Source: Methylomonas montana (GTDB lineage: Bacteria > Pseudomonadota > Gammaproteobacteria > Methylococcales > Methylomonadaceae). From it: a DNA stretch of 64,000 nucleotides. Positions 37,715 through 45,414 of the stretch are shown piece by piece. A program made the position numbers and the translations under genes. Within the stretch, counting starts at the first letter, position 1; the number at the start of each line of letters is the position of its first letter. The stretch lies in NCBI RefSeq assembly GCF_030490285.1, contig NZ_CP129884.1, positions 3,348,001-3,412,000 on the forward strand, read 5' to 3'. The notes beneath the pieces are model-generated. The model was not told the origin of the DNA. It saw nothing but the letters and a program-made list of their open reading frames with translations, and ran no database searches.

Positions 37715-38815
37715 CTGCTCTTAAAGAAAGTATTGTCACTAACCTGCATATTGACATTCTGGGTGTCTGAAAAAAGATTTCACGACATGTGGGAGTTTCT
37801 GTAAGCGATGCATGGCGGATTGGACGAGTTTCTTTAATTCAATTTTATTTTCTGGCATTTGCTTGGCGACGCGCGGTTTGATATAGCCCCAGACCTGTTC
37901 GTCCGGATTCAATTGCGGCGCGTACGGTGGTAGAAAAACCAACTGCAACTGACCTTGCTGTTGCTCCACAAACGTTTTAACGCTCTTGGCTTTGTGAATC
38001 GGATGGCCGTCGACGACCAAGATGATAGGCTGTTCGGCACCGCGCAGCAGACGTTTCAGGAATTCGATAAACACGTCGGCTGTGACGTTGCCTTCCTGGA
38101 CCATAAAGCGAAAATCGCCCCGCGCACTGACCGCAGAGATCAGATTCAAACCATATCGCCGCCCGGTCGCCTTCACGGTCGGCGTCCGACCGACCGGCGC
38201 CCAGGTAGTACCGGCATGAAAGTCAGAACGTACGCCGGCTTCGTCGGCAAAATAAATCACTGCACCCGTGCGTTTGGCTTCGGCTTTCAAGGCAGGAAAC
38301 TCCTCCGACTGCCATTTTTCCACCAAGACCGGGTCCTGCTGCCAAGCCCGATACAAGGGTTTTTGCGGGGTAAACCCCAGCAACCGCATGATCCGTCCCA
38401 CACTCGGCGCGGTCAGGCGTTTGCCAAACTGGCGATAGATGACTTCCCCGATGAGCGACAAGGTCCACAAGCCAAACTCCAATTTCATTTGCCAGGGTGT
38501 TTTGTCCCGCACGGTCTCGGCGATCCAGCGCATTTCGTCGGGCGTCACCAGCGGTGGGCGGCCCGTAATCTTCTTGGCCAGCAGGGCATTTTGACCGCCG
38601 GTTGCAAAGTCGGACAACCACCGAAACACCGTGCGAATGTTGACGCCCATCGCTGCCGCCACACTGGCCGCCGTCTGCCCATTTTTCACCGCTTTGACCG
38701 CCTGCTGTCGCATCACTTGCAGAGTATGGTGATCAATTTCCCGGCCGTCTGAATCTCGTTTACATTTCATGGAAATATTATCTCATGAATATGGCTTAAC
38801 TTATTTTAAGAGCAG
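37715..38815 (-). mobile_element. IS630-family insertion sequence, copy 1 (1101 bp)
   Basis: The element is bounded by the inverted ends CTGCTCTTAAA (37715-37725) and its complement (38805-38815), with TA target duplications at 37713-37714 and 38816-38817. It encodes one transposase in the minus direction. It is the same length and almost the same sequence as copy 2 at 42864-43964, which indicates recent transposition. It sits between the two S8 peptidase genes. Confidence 0.92.
37739..38770 (-). CDS. IS630-family transposase, copy 1
   Basis: The 343-residue transposase has a helix-turn-helix N-terminus (VKNGQTAASVAAAMGVNIRTVFRWL) and a DDE domain. The first Asp lies in YFADEAGVRSD, the second in VVDGHPIHKAK, and the Glu in APQLNPDEQVWGY. 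These are the IS630/Tc1-mariner motifs, consistent with TA target duplication. It is intact and nearly identical to copy 2, with a handful of substitutions (for example FADEAG against FVDEAG). Confidence 0.94.
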   Translation of the reverse strand: MKCKRDSDGREIDHHTLQVMRQQAVKAVKNGQTAASVAAAMGVNIRTVFRWLSDFATGGQNALLAKKITGRPPLVTPDEMRWIAETVRDKTPWQMKLEFGLWTLSLIGEVIYRQFGKRLTAPSVGRIMRLLGFTPQKPLYRAWQQDPVLVEKWQSEEFPALKAEAKRTGAVIYFADEAGVRSDFHAGTTWAPVGRTPTVKATGRRYGLNLISAVSARGDFRFMVQEGNVTADVFIEFLKRLLRGAEQPIILVVDGHPIHKAKSVKTFVEQQQGQLQLVFLPPYAPQLNPDEQVWGYIKPRVAKQMPENKIELKKLVQSAMHRLQKLPHVVKSFFRHPECQYAG

Positions 38816-38822
38816 TAAAAGC

Positions 38823-38850
38823 AGTAGGGGCGAATAAATTCGCCCCTACT
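38823..38850. repeat. Palindromic repeat downstream of peptidase copy 2
   Basis: AGTAGGGGCGAA (38823-38834), loop TAAA, TTCGCCCCTACT (38839-38850) is a perfect 12-bp hairpin. It resembles dispersed palindromic units seen in many bacterial genomes and also could terminate transcription of the peptidase gene, 74 bp beyond its stop. Confidence 0.65.
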
Positions 38851-38923
38851 TTGTTCTGGGTCTACAGCAAACAACCTGACCCAAAAAGACTAAAGATAAG
38901 CTAACAACTTCTTCAGACAGCCA

Positions 38924-40729
38924 TTATTTAGTTACTTGAACTGTCACAGTCGAGGTTTTATTCGCCGTATCAGTAGCCGTTGCTTGAAGTGAATGGCTAC
39001 CGGCCGAGGCTTTTTTGGTATTCCAGTTATAACTCAAGGTTTTGTTAGTGGTAACTGCCATTAATTTGCCATCTATAGATAGCTGCACTTTGGCAATCGC
39101 CACATCATCGTTCGCCGCAACGGAAACACCCACTACACCGCTCACTTTCGCGCCGCCGACCGGATTAGAAATTGCCACGGTAGGCGCAGCCTGATCAGTA
39201 ATTGTGGCGCTGGTTTGATTTTGGACGCTGACGGTTACCGACGCGGCTGAGCCATTATTACCCGCCGCATCAGTGGCTGTTGCTGTCAAGCTCACGTTGC
39301 CATTGGCTACGGCACTGGTATCCCAACTAAATTGGTAAGGTGCTGTGGTATCGGTTCCCACTAACTTACCATTGGCAAACAGCGAAACCTGACTGACAGC
39401 AACGTTATCGGCAGCGTTGACAGTGACAGAAGCGATACCGCTCACCACACTACCGCCACTAGGCGAGGTAATACTTGCGGTGGGGGCTTGGCTATCGACA
39501 GCCGTGGTATTTATAGCCAATTGTACCGCTGCCGCCGCATTGATACGGCCATAACCATAGTTAGGATCGAAATCAACACCCGAAACTTTATCGGCGCTCG
39601 ACTCCAATACCTTTTCCACTTGATCGGGCGTCAATTTTAGATTGGCTGATTGAATCAATGCCACCACACCGGCGGTAACGGGGCTAGCAAATGACGTACC
39701 GCTCACCGCTGCATAACTGCCTCCCACCGAGGTGGTCTGGATCGAGACCCCAGGCGCGGCCACATCGACAACAGCGCCGTAATTCGACCAACCGGCTTTG
39801 ACATCGTCGCCACCGGTAGCCGAAACCGTGATCATATATTGATTGTTGGCATACCCCGGATCGATACCACTATTGCCTGCGGCAACCACGACCACGCCGC
39901 CTTTGCCGCGCATGTACTGCGCCGCTGTCGTCACCGATGAACTACCACTCACGGCATAACTAATATTCGCCACATCGGCGCCGTTATCGGCCGCCCAATT
40001 TAAACCACGGGTAATATCGCTGGTACTGGCAACTCCATCGGTTCTATTGGTAATTCTAACCGGCATGATTTTAGCGTTACCGGCAATACCCGCCACCCCG
40101 ACACCGTTATTAAATGCGGCAGCGGCCGAACCGGCGACCTGGGTGCCATGACTTTCGATATCCGAGGTATCCGCACCACTATCCACCGCGTTCACACCCG
40201 GCACCATTTGATTCGCCAAATCCGGATGAGATGCTTCGACGCCCGTGTCCAGTATTGCAATGGTGATCCCCGCCGCGTTGGCCACATCCCAGGCGGTTGG
40301 CGCCTGAATTTTTGGCAGATGCCATGCACTGCCAAATAAGGGGTCGTTGGGCGTGGCACTCATTTCATGGTCCATGTCCAGTTCCGCGAATTCAATATGC
40401 GGATTTTTGGACAGTGCCCGGACTACAGCCTCTTCGGCATGATCCGGCACCGAAATGATATGCACCGGCAAGTTGCCGATTTTTTCCGCCACTTTGCCTT
40501 GGTGGCCCTTCACTATTTTTTCAAACTCCGCAGCCGGCAAGCCCGCTTTGGGTTGCACTAATATTTGACCGGCTTTCCAGGTTTTTAAGGGACCGGCAGC
40601 GGTTGGATGTTCTGCGATATCCTTATTGATCGACTCGTAAAAGTGTTCCTCTAAATACTTGTTCAAATAAATGACGGCAGGCACCGCTAAAAGAACGGAA
40701 CCTAATATGTATAAATTTCTTCTTTTCAT
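38924..40729 (-). CDS. Subtilisin-like (S8) serine peptidase with Ig-like domains, copy 2
   Basis: The 601-residue protein shares the catalytic domain of copy 1: Asp161, His194 and Ser346 correspond with an offset of 13. The N-terminus differs: a basic MKRRN and a hydrophobic segment (about 7-23) look like a membrane anchor or uncleaved signal. Residues from KTWKAGQ onward are nearly identical to copy 1 up to the first Ig-like domain. The linker and final strands differ (QTSATITDQAAP and VTVQVTK against LIQANLKIADLTPP and ISIQVSK). This is a tandem duplication with diverged ends, possibly maintained by gene conversion. Confidence 0.9.
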   Translation of the reverse strand: MKRRNLYILGSVLLAVPAVIYLNKYLEEHFYESINKDIAEHPTAAGPLKTWKAGQILVQPKAGLPAAEFEKIVKGHQGKVAEKIGNLPVHIISVPDHAEEAVVRALSKNPHIEFAELDMDHEMSATPNDPLFGSAWHLPKIQAPTAWDVANAAGITIAILDTGVEASHPDLANQMVPGVNAVDSGADTSDIESHGTQVAGSAAAAFNNGVGVAGIAGNAKIMPVRITNRTDGVASTSDITRGLNWAADNGADVANISYAVSGSSSVTTAAQYMRGKGGVVVVAAGNSGIDPGYANNQYMITVSATGGDDVKAGWSNYGAVVDVAAPGVSIQTTSVGGSYAAVSGTSFASPVTAGVVALIQSANLKLTPDQVEKVLESSADKVSGVDFDPNYGYGRINAAAAVQLAINTTAVDSQAPTASITSPSGGSVVSGIASVTVNAADNVAVSQVSLFANGKLVGTDTTAPYQFSWDTSAVANGNVSLTATATDAAGNNGSAASVTVSVQNQTSATITDQAAPTVAISNPVGGAKVSGVVGVSVAANDDVAIAKVQLSIDGKLMAVTTNKTLSYNWNTKKASAGSHSLQATATDTANKTSTVTVQVTK

Positions 40730-40950
40730 AACACACCCCTATCTCACTTTCGATTTAAAACTACCACAATCAACACTCGATTCAGGCTAAAAAACCACAT
40801 CCACTGCGGGACGCGACTTTCTGTATTCCTTAAAGCAAGCAACTCTTCGATTGGGAAAAAGTGTAATTAGATACTTCAAACATTGCTGTGAGTCTGTTGG
40901 CATTAACACCAGGACAGTTAGCCTAGCAACACAGATCCACTAAAAACGTC

Positions 40951-40991
40951 CCGCAAAAAAAACGCCGACAAAGTCGGCGTTTTTTTTGCGG
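40951..40991. terminator. Bidirectional terminator with 19-bp stem
   Basis: The perfect inverted repeat consists of CCGC, eight A, CGCCGAC (40951-40969), loop AAA, and the complement ending in eight T and GCGG (40973-40991). Read on the minus strand it lies 27 bp after the PEP-CTERM gene and has the G+C stem plus T-run of an intrinsic terminator in both directions. Confidence 0.88.
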
Positions 40992-41017
40992 TATAAACAA
41001 AACCGACACTGAGTTTA

Positions 41018-41842
41018 TCAAGCTACCTGACGTCTGCCTTTGCGCGCCAAACCCATGCCCAATAGGCCTATACCCAATAATGCAACGGCGCTAGGCTCGG
41101 GGATTCTTTCCGGAGGAAGATCGTCGCCGCCGCAATTAGTGTCTCCCGCTATGCAGCTTGTCGCATCATGGGAGAATGGGGCAAATTGATCAATCGCAAC
41201 TCTAAACTCAGCAGGTTTATTCGGAGTACCGGTGCCGGGTATTTGCTCTAACTTAGTTGTATAAAAATCAAAATGCAGCGTTAATCCAGCATTTAAATTA
41301 GATATATCTACCAAAGCAGAAATAGCCGCCAAGGTGCCACTTGTGTTAAAAACTGGATCGCCAGGATCCGTTTGGACGTTATATTCTAACACATTTATCG
41401 GATCCAAATTTGCTGGTAGATTAAACAACACTTCGGTAAACCATGTATTGTAAATACCGTGTTTCGCCAGATCGCCTGTAGGATCGGGTGGAGCACCAAA
41501 TTTAAATTGCGAAGATAAACTATTAAAACTAATTCCACCGAATTCAAAACTGCCAAAACTAGTCTGCCCAGTTTGAAGACCCAATATCGCTATCGAAATG
41601 AAGAAATCATCGTTTTGGTCAAATGTAACTTTGTTGTTATTGCCATTACCGTCAGTCCCATTCCCCGATGTGTCAATCAACCCATACAGGGTGAAAGGAT
41701 TGGACGTCGCAACGGTATCGGCAGATCCGGTGACATAAGTACCTGGACTAATATCCAGCTGAAGATAAGGTATGGCTTGCGCAGATGCGCACCATCCAGT
41801 CATCACTAGGGCCAAAAGCCCGTTTGTTTTTAGCATGTTCAT
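41018..41842 (-). CDS. PEP-CTERM-anchored secreted protein
   Basis: The 274-residue protein has a signal peptide (cleavage near SAQA, about residue 23) and a C-terminal PEP-CTERM signal: IPEPSAVALLGIGLLG, a hydrophobic helix, then the basic ARKGRRQVA. The middle (YLQLDISPGTYVTGSADTV near 26-44) resembles choice-of-anchor type exported proteins. PEP-CTERM proteins are sorted by an exosortase and usually linked to extracellular polysaccharide; no exosortase gene is in this window. A strong terminator follows. Confidence 0.9.
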   Translation of the reverse strand: MNMLKTNGLLALVMTGWCASAQAIPYLQLDISPGTYVTGSADTVATSNPFTLYGLIDTSGNGTDGNGNNNKVTFDQNDDFFISIAILGLQTGQTSFGSFEFGGISFNSLSSQFKFGAPPDPTGDLAKHGIYNTWFTEVLFNLPANLDPINVLEYNVQTDPGDPVFNTSGTLAAISALVDISNLNAGLTLHFDFYTTKLEQIPGTGTPNKPAEFRVAIDQFAPFSHDATSCIAGDTNCGGDDLPPERIPEPSAVALLGIGLLGMGLARKGRRQVA

Positions 41843-42863
41843 GTTTCCCCCTCATAAAACTTAAAAATACAGCAGCGTTTGAACTGAACAAGCACATTTA
41901 ACACCAAAAACTGTTTTTATATAAAAATCAATTAAATAAAAACTAAACCCTACCTTTTCATCCAAACAAGACCTTCATTTGTATAATTATCTGACACCCT
42001 CAAAACCGTGGCAGTCCCCGCTGATCTAGCAAACTAGTCGACCATGAATAGAACTGACTAACCAGTATCATCTCTCGCACTTCAGGGCACCTCGAAAAAC
42101 CGACACTCATGAGAAAATAGCCTCATCTTCCACCGGATTAAAGCCCATGATCAAAGAAAGCCTGTTTGCCGCCGAAGAACGAGAAACCAAGCTGAACAAG
42201 TTAGGTGATGTTCTTCAAATCCTGGAAGAGCATGTCGATTTCGCCGCCTTAGCCGCTGCGATTGATGCAGCGGCACCCCGACCCAGTCGGGAGCGCGGCG
42301 GTCGTCCGCCGTTTTCGACCGAAATCATGGTTCGTACGTTGTTATTGCAGCAACTGTACAACCTCAGCGACGAACAACTGGAATTTCAATTGCTGGATCG
42401 TTTGAGTTTCCAACGGTTTGCCGGGCTAAGGCACAGCAGCCAAATCCCTGATCGCATTTATGCCCTGTGGGTACCACGTTCTGGACGTTCCGTGAGCGGC
42501 TGATGGCGGCGGGAGCCAGTGAAACGATCTTTGAAGCCGCGAATCGGGAATTAGATAAGCACGGCTATCTGGCGCGTGGTGGCCAAATGATTGATGCCAG
42601 CATCGTGCCCGCGCCCAAGCAGCATCGGCCTAAAGGCGAGAAAGCCCTGATCGAAGAGCAGGCCATGCCTATCGACTGGTCACCCGCCAAGCGTCGGCAA
42701 AAAGACATCGATGCGATGTGGACAAAAAAGCATGGCAAATCGTATTTCGGATACAAGTTGTCAGCCAACGTGGATAAGCGATACAAGCTGATTCATAAAG
42801 TTAAAGTCAGCACGGCCAGCGAGCACGATACCTTGCATCTGGATGAGGTGCTGGACACTTTTA

Positions 42864-43964
42864 CTGCTCTTAAAATAAGTTAAGTCATATTCGCGGGATA
42901 ATATACCCATGAAATGTAAACGAGATTCAGACGGCCGGGAAATTGATCACCATACTCTGCAAGTGATGCGACAGCAGGCGGTCAAAGCGGTGAAAAATGG
43001 GCAGACGGCGGCCAGTGTGGCGGCAGCGATGGGCGTCAACATTCGCACGGTGTTTCGGTGGTTGTCCGACTTTGCAACCGGCGGTCAAAATGCCCTGCTG
43101 GCCAAGAAAATTACGGGCCGCCCACCGCTGGTGACGCCCGACGAAATGCGCTGGATCGCCGAGACCGTGCGGGACAAAACACCCTGGCAAATGAAATTGG
43201 AGTTTGGCTTGTGGACCTTGTCGCTCATCGGGGAAGTCATCTATCGCCAGTTTGGCAAACGCCTGACCGCGCCGAGTGTGGGACGGATCATGCGGTTGCT
43301 GGGGTTTACGCCGCAAAAACCCTTGTATCGGGCTTGGCAGCAGGACCCGGTCTTGGTGGAAAAATGGCAGTCGGAGGAGTTTCCTGCCTTGAAAGCCGAA
43401 GCCAAACGCACGGGTGCAGTGATTTATTTTGTCGACGAAGCCGGCGTACGTTCTGACTTTCATGCCGGTACTACCTGGGCGCCGGTCGGTCGGACGCCGA
43501 CCGTGAAGGCGACCGGGCGGCGATATGGTTTGAATCTGATCTCTGCGGTCAGTGCGCGGGGCGATTTTCGCTTTATGGTCCAGGAAGGCAACGTCACCGC
43601 CGACGTGTTTATCGAATTCCTGAAACGTCTGCTGCGCGGTGCCGAACAGCCTATCATCTTGGTCGTCGACGGCCATCCGATTCACAAGGCTAAGATCGTC
43701 AAAACGTTTGTGGAACAACAGCAAGGCCGGTTGCAGTTGGCCTTTCTGCCGCCATATGCGCCACAACTGAATCCGGACGAACAAGTGTGGGGTTATATCA
43801 AACCACGCGTGGCCAAGCAGATGCCGGAAAATAAAATCGAATTAAAGAAACTCGTTCAATCTGCCATGCATCACTTACAGAAACTCCCACATGTCGTGAA
43901 ATTTTTTTTCAGACACCCAGAATGTCAATATGCAGGTTAGTGACAATACTTTCTTTAAGAGCAG
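42864..43964 (+). mobile_element. IS630-family insertion sequence, copy 2 (1101 bp)
   Basis: Ends are CTGCTCTTAAA at 42864 and its complement ending at 43964, with TA duplications at 42862-42863 and 43965-43966. The element is inserted in the IS5-type transposase gene. Its length equals copy 1 exactly. Confidence 0.94.
42909..43940 (+). CDS. IS630-family transposase, copy 2
   Basis: The 343-residue protein is nearly identical to copy 1 at 37739-38770 and retains the helix-turn-helix and the DDE residues (YFVDEAGVRSD, VVDGHPIHKA, NPDEQVWGY). It is intact, so the element may be mobile. Confidence 0.94.
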   Translation: MKCKRDSDGREIDHHTLQVMRQQAVKAVKNGQTAASVAAAMGVNIRTVFRWLSDFATGGQNALLAKKITGRPPLVTPDEMRWIAETVRDKTPWQMKLEFGLWTLSLIGEVIYRQFGKRLTAPSVGRIMRLLGFTPQKPLYRAWQQDPVLVEKWQSEEFPALKAEAKRTGAVIYFVDEAGVRSDFHAGTTWAPVGRTPTVKATGRRYGLNLISAVSARGDFRFMVQEGNVTADVFIEFLKRLLRGAEQPIILVVDGHPIHKAKIVKTFVEQQQGRLQLAFLPPYAPQLNPDEQVWGYIKPRVAKQMPENKIELKKLVQSAMHHLQKLPHVVKFFFRHPECQYAG

Positions 43965-44458
43965 TAATACCGGCCGTGAACTGTATGCTGACAAAGGCTA
44001 TGTGGACAAAGAACGTGAAGCGCGAATCAAAGCGTCAGGTCTTCGGGTGCATATCCAACGCAAGGCGGCCAAAGGCAAACCGCTATCCGACTGCCAAAAG
44101 CGGCGCAATACGCGGATTGCCAAAACACGTGTCCGGGTTGAGCATGTGTTTGCCAGTTTGGAACAGATGGGCGGCAAAGGCTTGCGAAGTATTGGGCTAG
44201 CTCGCGCCACATTACAACTGAACTTCAAGGTGGCCACTTATAATTTGCGTCGCCTCTGCAGTTTAAGGACCGGCGGCATTAAGCCTGCTTTTGCCTTCTG
44301 ACAGGCATAGTGCGCTTGAAATCGTCAAAAATGGCGATTTCAGGATAAAAACAGCCCCAAACAGGGTGAAAATAAGGCGCCAAATCTGTTTTCTGCTTTG
44401 AGCATAAACTGAATACCCAGAACCTGCGGCAATTTTGCCGGTATTTCGAGGTCCCCTT

Positions 44459-45328
44459 CTAACTTAAATCCTGTTTCACAAAAAATCTAAATATTCGTAA
44501 AATTAGACCAGCCCCCAATATACTAAGCAAAAAATATATAAAATTTTTGATGGTCAAATATTTCATCACAAACTTGAAATATCCATTTTCGACAACCTCT
44601 ATATTTACCGGATTTTGAGAAGACAAATCCAATACTACCTTACTATGCGACTCACTACCTCGCCTTTGACTAACACCATGTTGAAAGCCAGCCGCGTCAC
44701 CAGCGAACACTTGGCCACCTCCAAAAATAATCATCGCGTTTACTTGGGCATCAACGCCAATAAATTGCCAAAACTCACCCATTAGATTACTCTCGCCGGA
44801 CTCATAGCTCATCACATTTTCATATATCCATGCATCTAATTCTTTGATGTCGTAATACATCCAAGTCAATTTACCGTAAACATCCTCACCCAAGCCTACT
44901 CGCACATCTTCGACTATATTTTTATACGAAAAATCCGGATTTTTATCATTCTGTTTATCATCGCTAATGCCCTTATTTCCCAGATGAACGACTGGCGAAT
45001 TTGAATTAAAGCCCAGATTCCCAAACTGTTGCTCCGAAATCATCGCCTGCGATGTAGGAAACTCACTGGTTGCCGACTGACGGGGAGAGCTAGCCATGAA
45101 AGGAGCTTCGTGTCTCATTTCTGAATTATGCATTAAGCTATCAGTTGCCTTTTCAAACCCGCTATTTCTTGTATCATCTTGATTTTCATCTGAAACAACC
45201 GGCATTTTATCCGTATTATTTTTACTATTGACAACAATTTTTTCAGCGCGATTATTAACATCAAGCGTTTCAGCCTTTGTAATTGCCGATAAAAAAATAA
45301 AAATCAGAAAAACGACTTTTATAGACAT
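44459..45328 (-). CDS. Unknown exported protein with C-terminal membrane anchor
   Basis: I choose the ATG at 45326-45328, with AAGGGG upstream; the longer GTG start lacks that spacing. The 289-residue product has a signal peptide (MSIKVVFLIFIFLSAITKAE), a polar low-complexity region rich in Asn, Asp, Ser and Gln (about 20-130), a more structured part (about 130-220; KLTWMYYDIKELDAWIYENV) and a C-terminal membrane segment (FIYFLLSILGAGLILRIF) followed by basic residues. I do not recognise the family. The gene is AT-rich compared with its surroundings and its stop codon lies 2 bp from the IS5-type end, so the tail may have been altered. Confidence 0.65.
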   Translation of the reverse strand: MSIKVVFLIFIFLSAITKAETLDVNNRAEKIVVNSKNNTDKMPVVSDENQDDTRNSGFEKATDSLMHNSEMRHEAPFMASSPRQSATSEFPTSQAMISEQQFGNLGFNSNSPVVHLGNKGISDDKQNDKNPDFSYKNIVEDVRVGLGEDVYGKLTWMYYDIKELDAWIYENVMSYESGESNLMGEFWQFIGVDAQVNAMIIFGGGQVFAGDAAGFQHGVSQRRGSESHSKVVLDLSSQNPVNIEVVENGYFKFVMKYLTIKNFIYFLLSILGAGLILRIFRFFVKQDLS

Positions 45329-45414
45329 CAAACTGAAACCCCTTACTACCACGTTGAAAAATTTAATAGTAAACTATAATCAAAAGTCACAGAACACTTA
45401 CAAACCTATATTAA

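Larger units (their letters stand above)
42147..44301 (+). pseudogene. IS5-type transposase, disrupted
   Basis: The N-terminal part (42147-42450) encodes MIKESLFAAEE... to SSQIPDR. The frame then shifts: about 17 extra bases near 42450-42466 separate IPDR from the TTFWTFRERL expected next (in the frame of 42467-42883). The catalytic MIDASIVPAP follows. At 42862 IS630 copy 2 interrupts the gene in VLDTF; the rest (NTGRELYADKGY to the end) resumes at 43965. Removing the IS and one TA restores an in-frame join. Two independent lesions make it inactive. Confidence 0.85.
42085..44456 (+). mobile_element. IS5-type insertion sequence interrupted by IS630 copy 2
   Basis: The ends are imperfect inverted repeats. 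The left end begins GGGCACCTCGAAAAACCG at 42085, and the complement of the right end begins GGGGACCTCGAAATACCG at 44456. Without the 1103-bp IS630 insertion plus TA, the element is about 1.27 kb, normal for this group. Its transposase frame is resumed on both sides of the insertion. The right end is 2 bp from the stop codon of the next gene. A clear target duplication is not visible. Confidence 0.85.

Noticed and set aside
37955-38752. A 265-codon frame opposite the IS630 transposase (also seen opposite copy 2)
   Set aside because: It is the antisense shadow of the transposase, repeated because the element is repeated.
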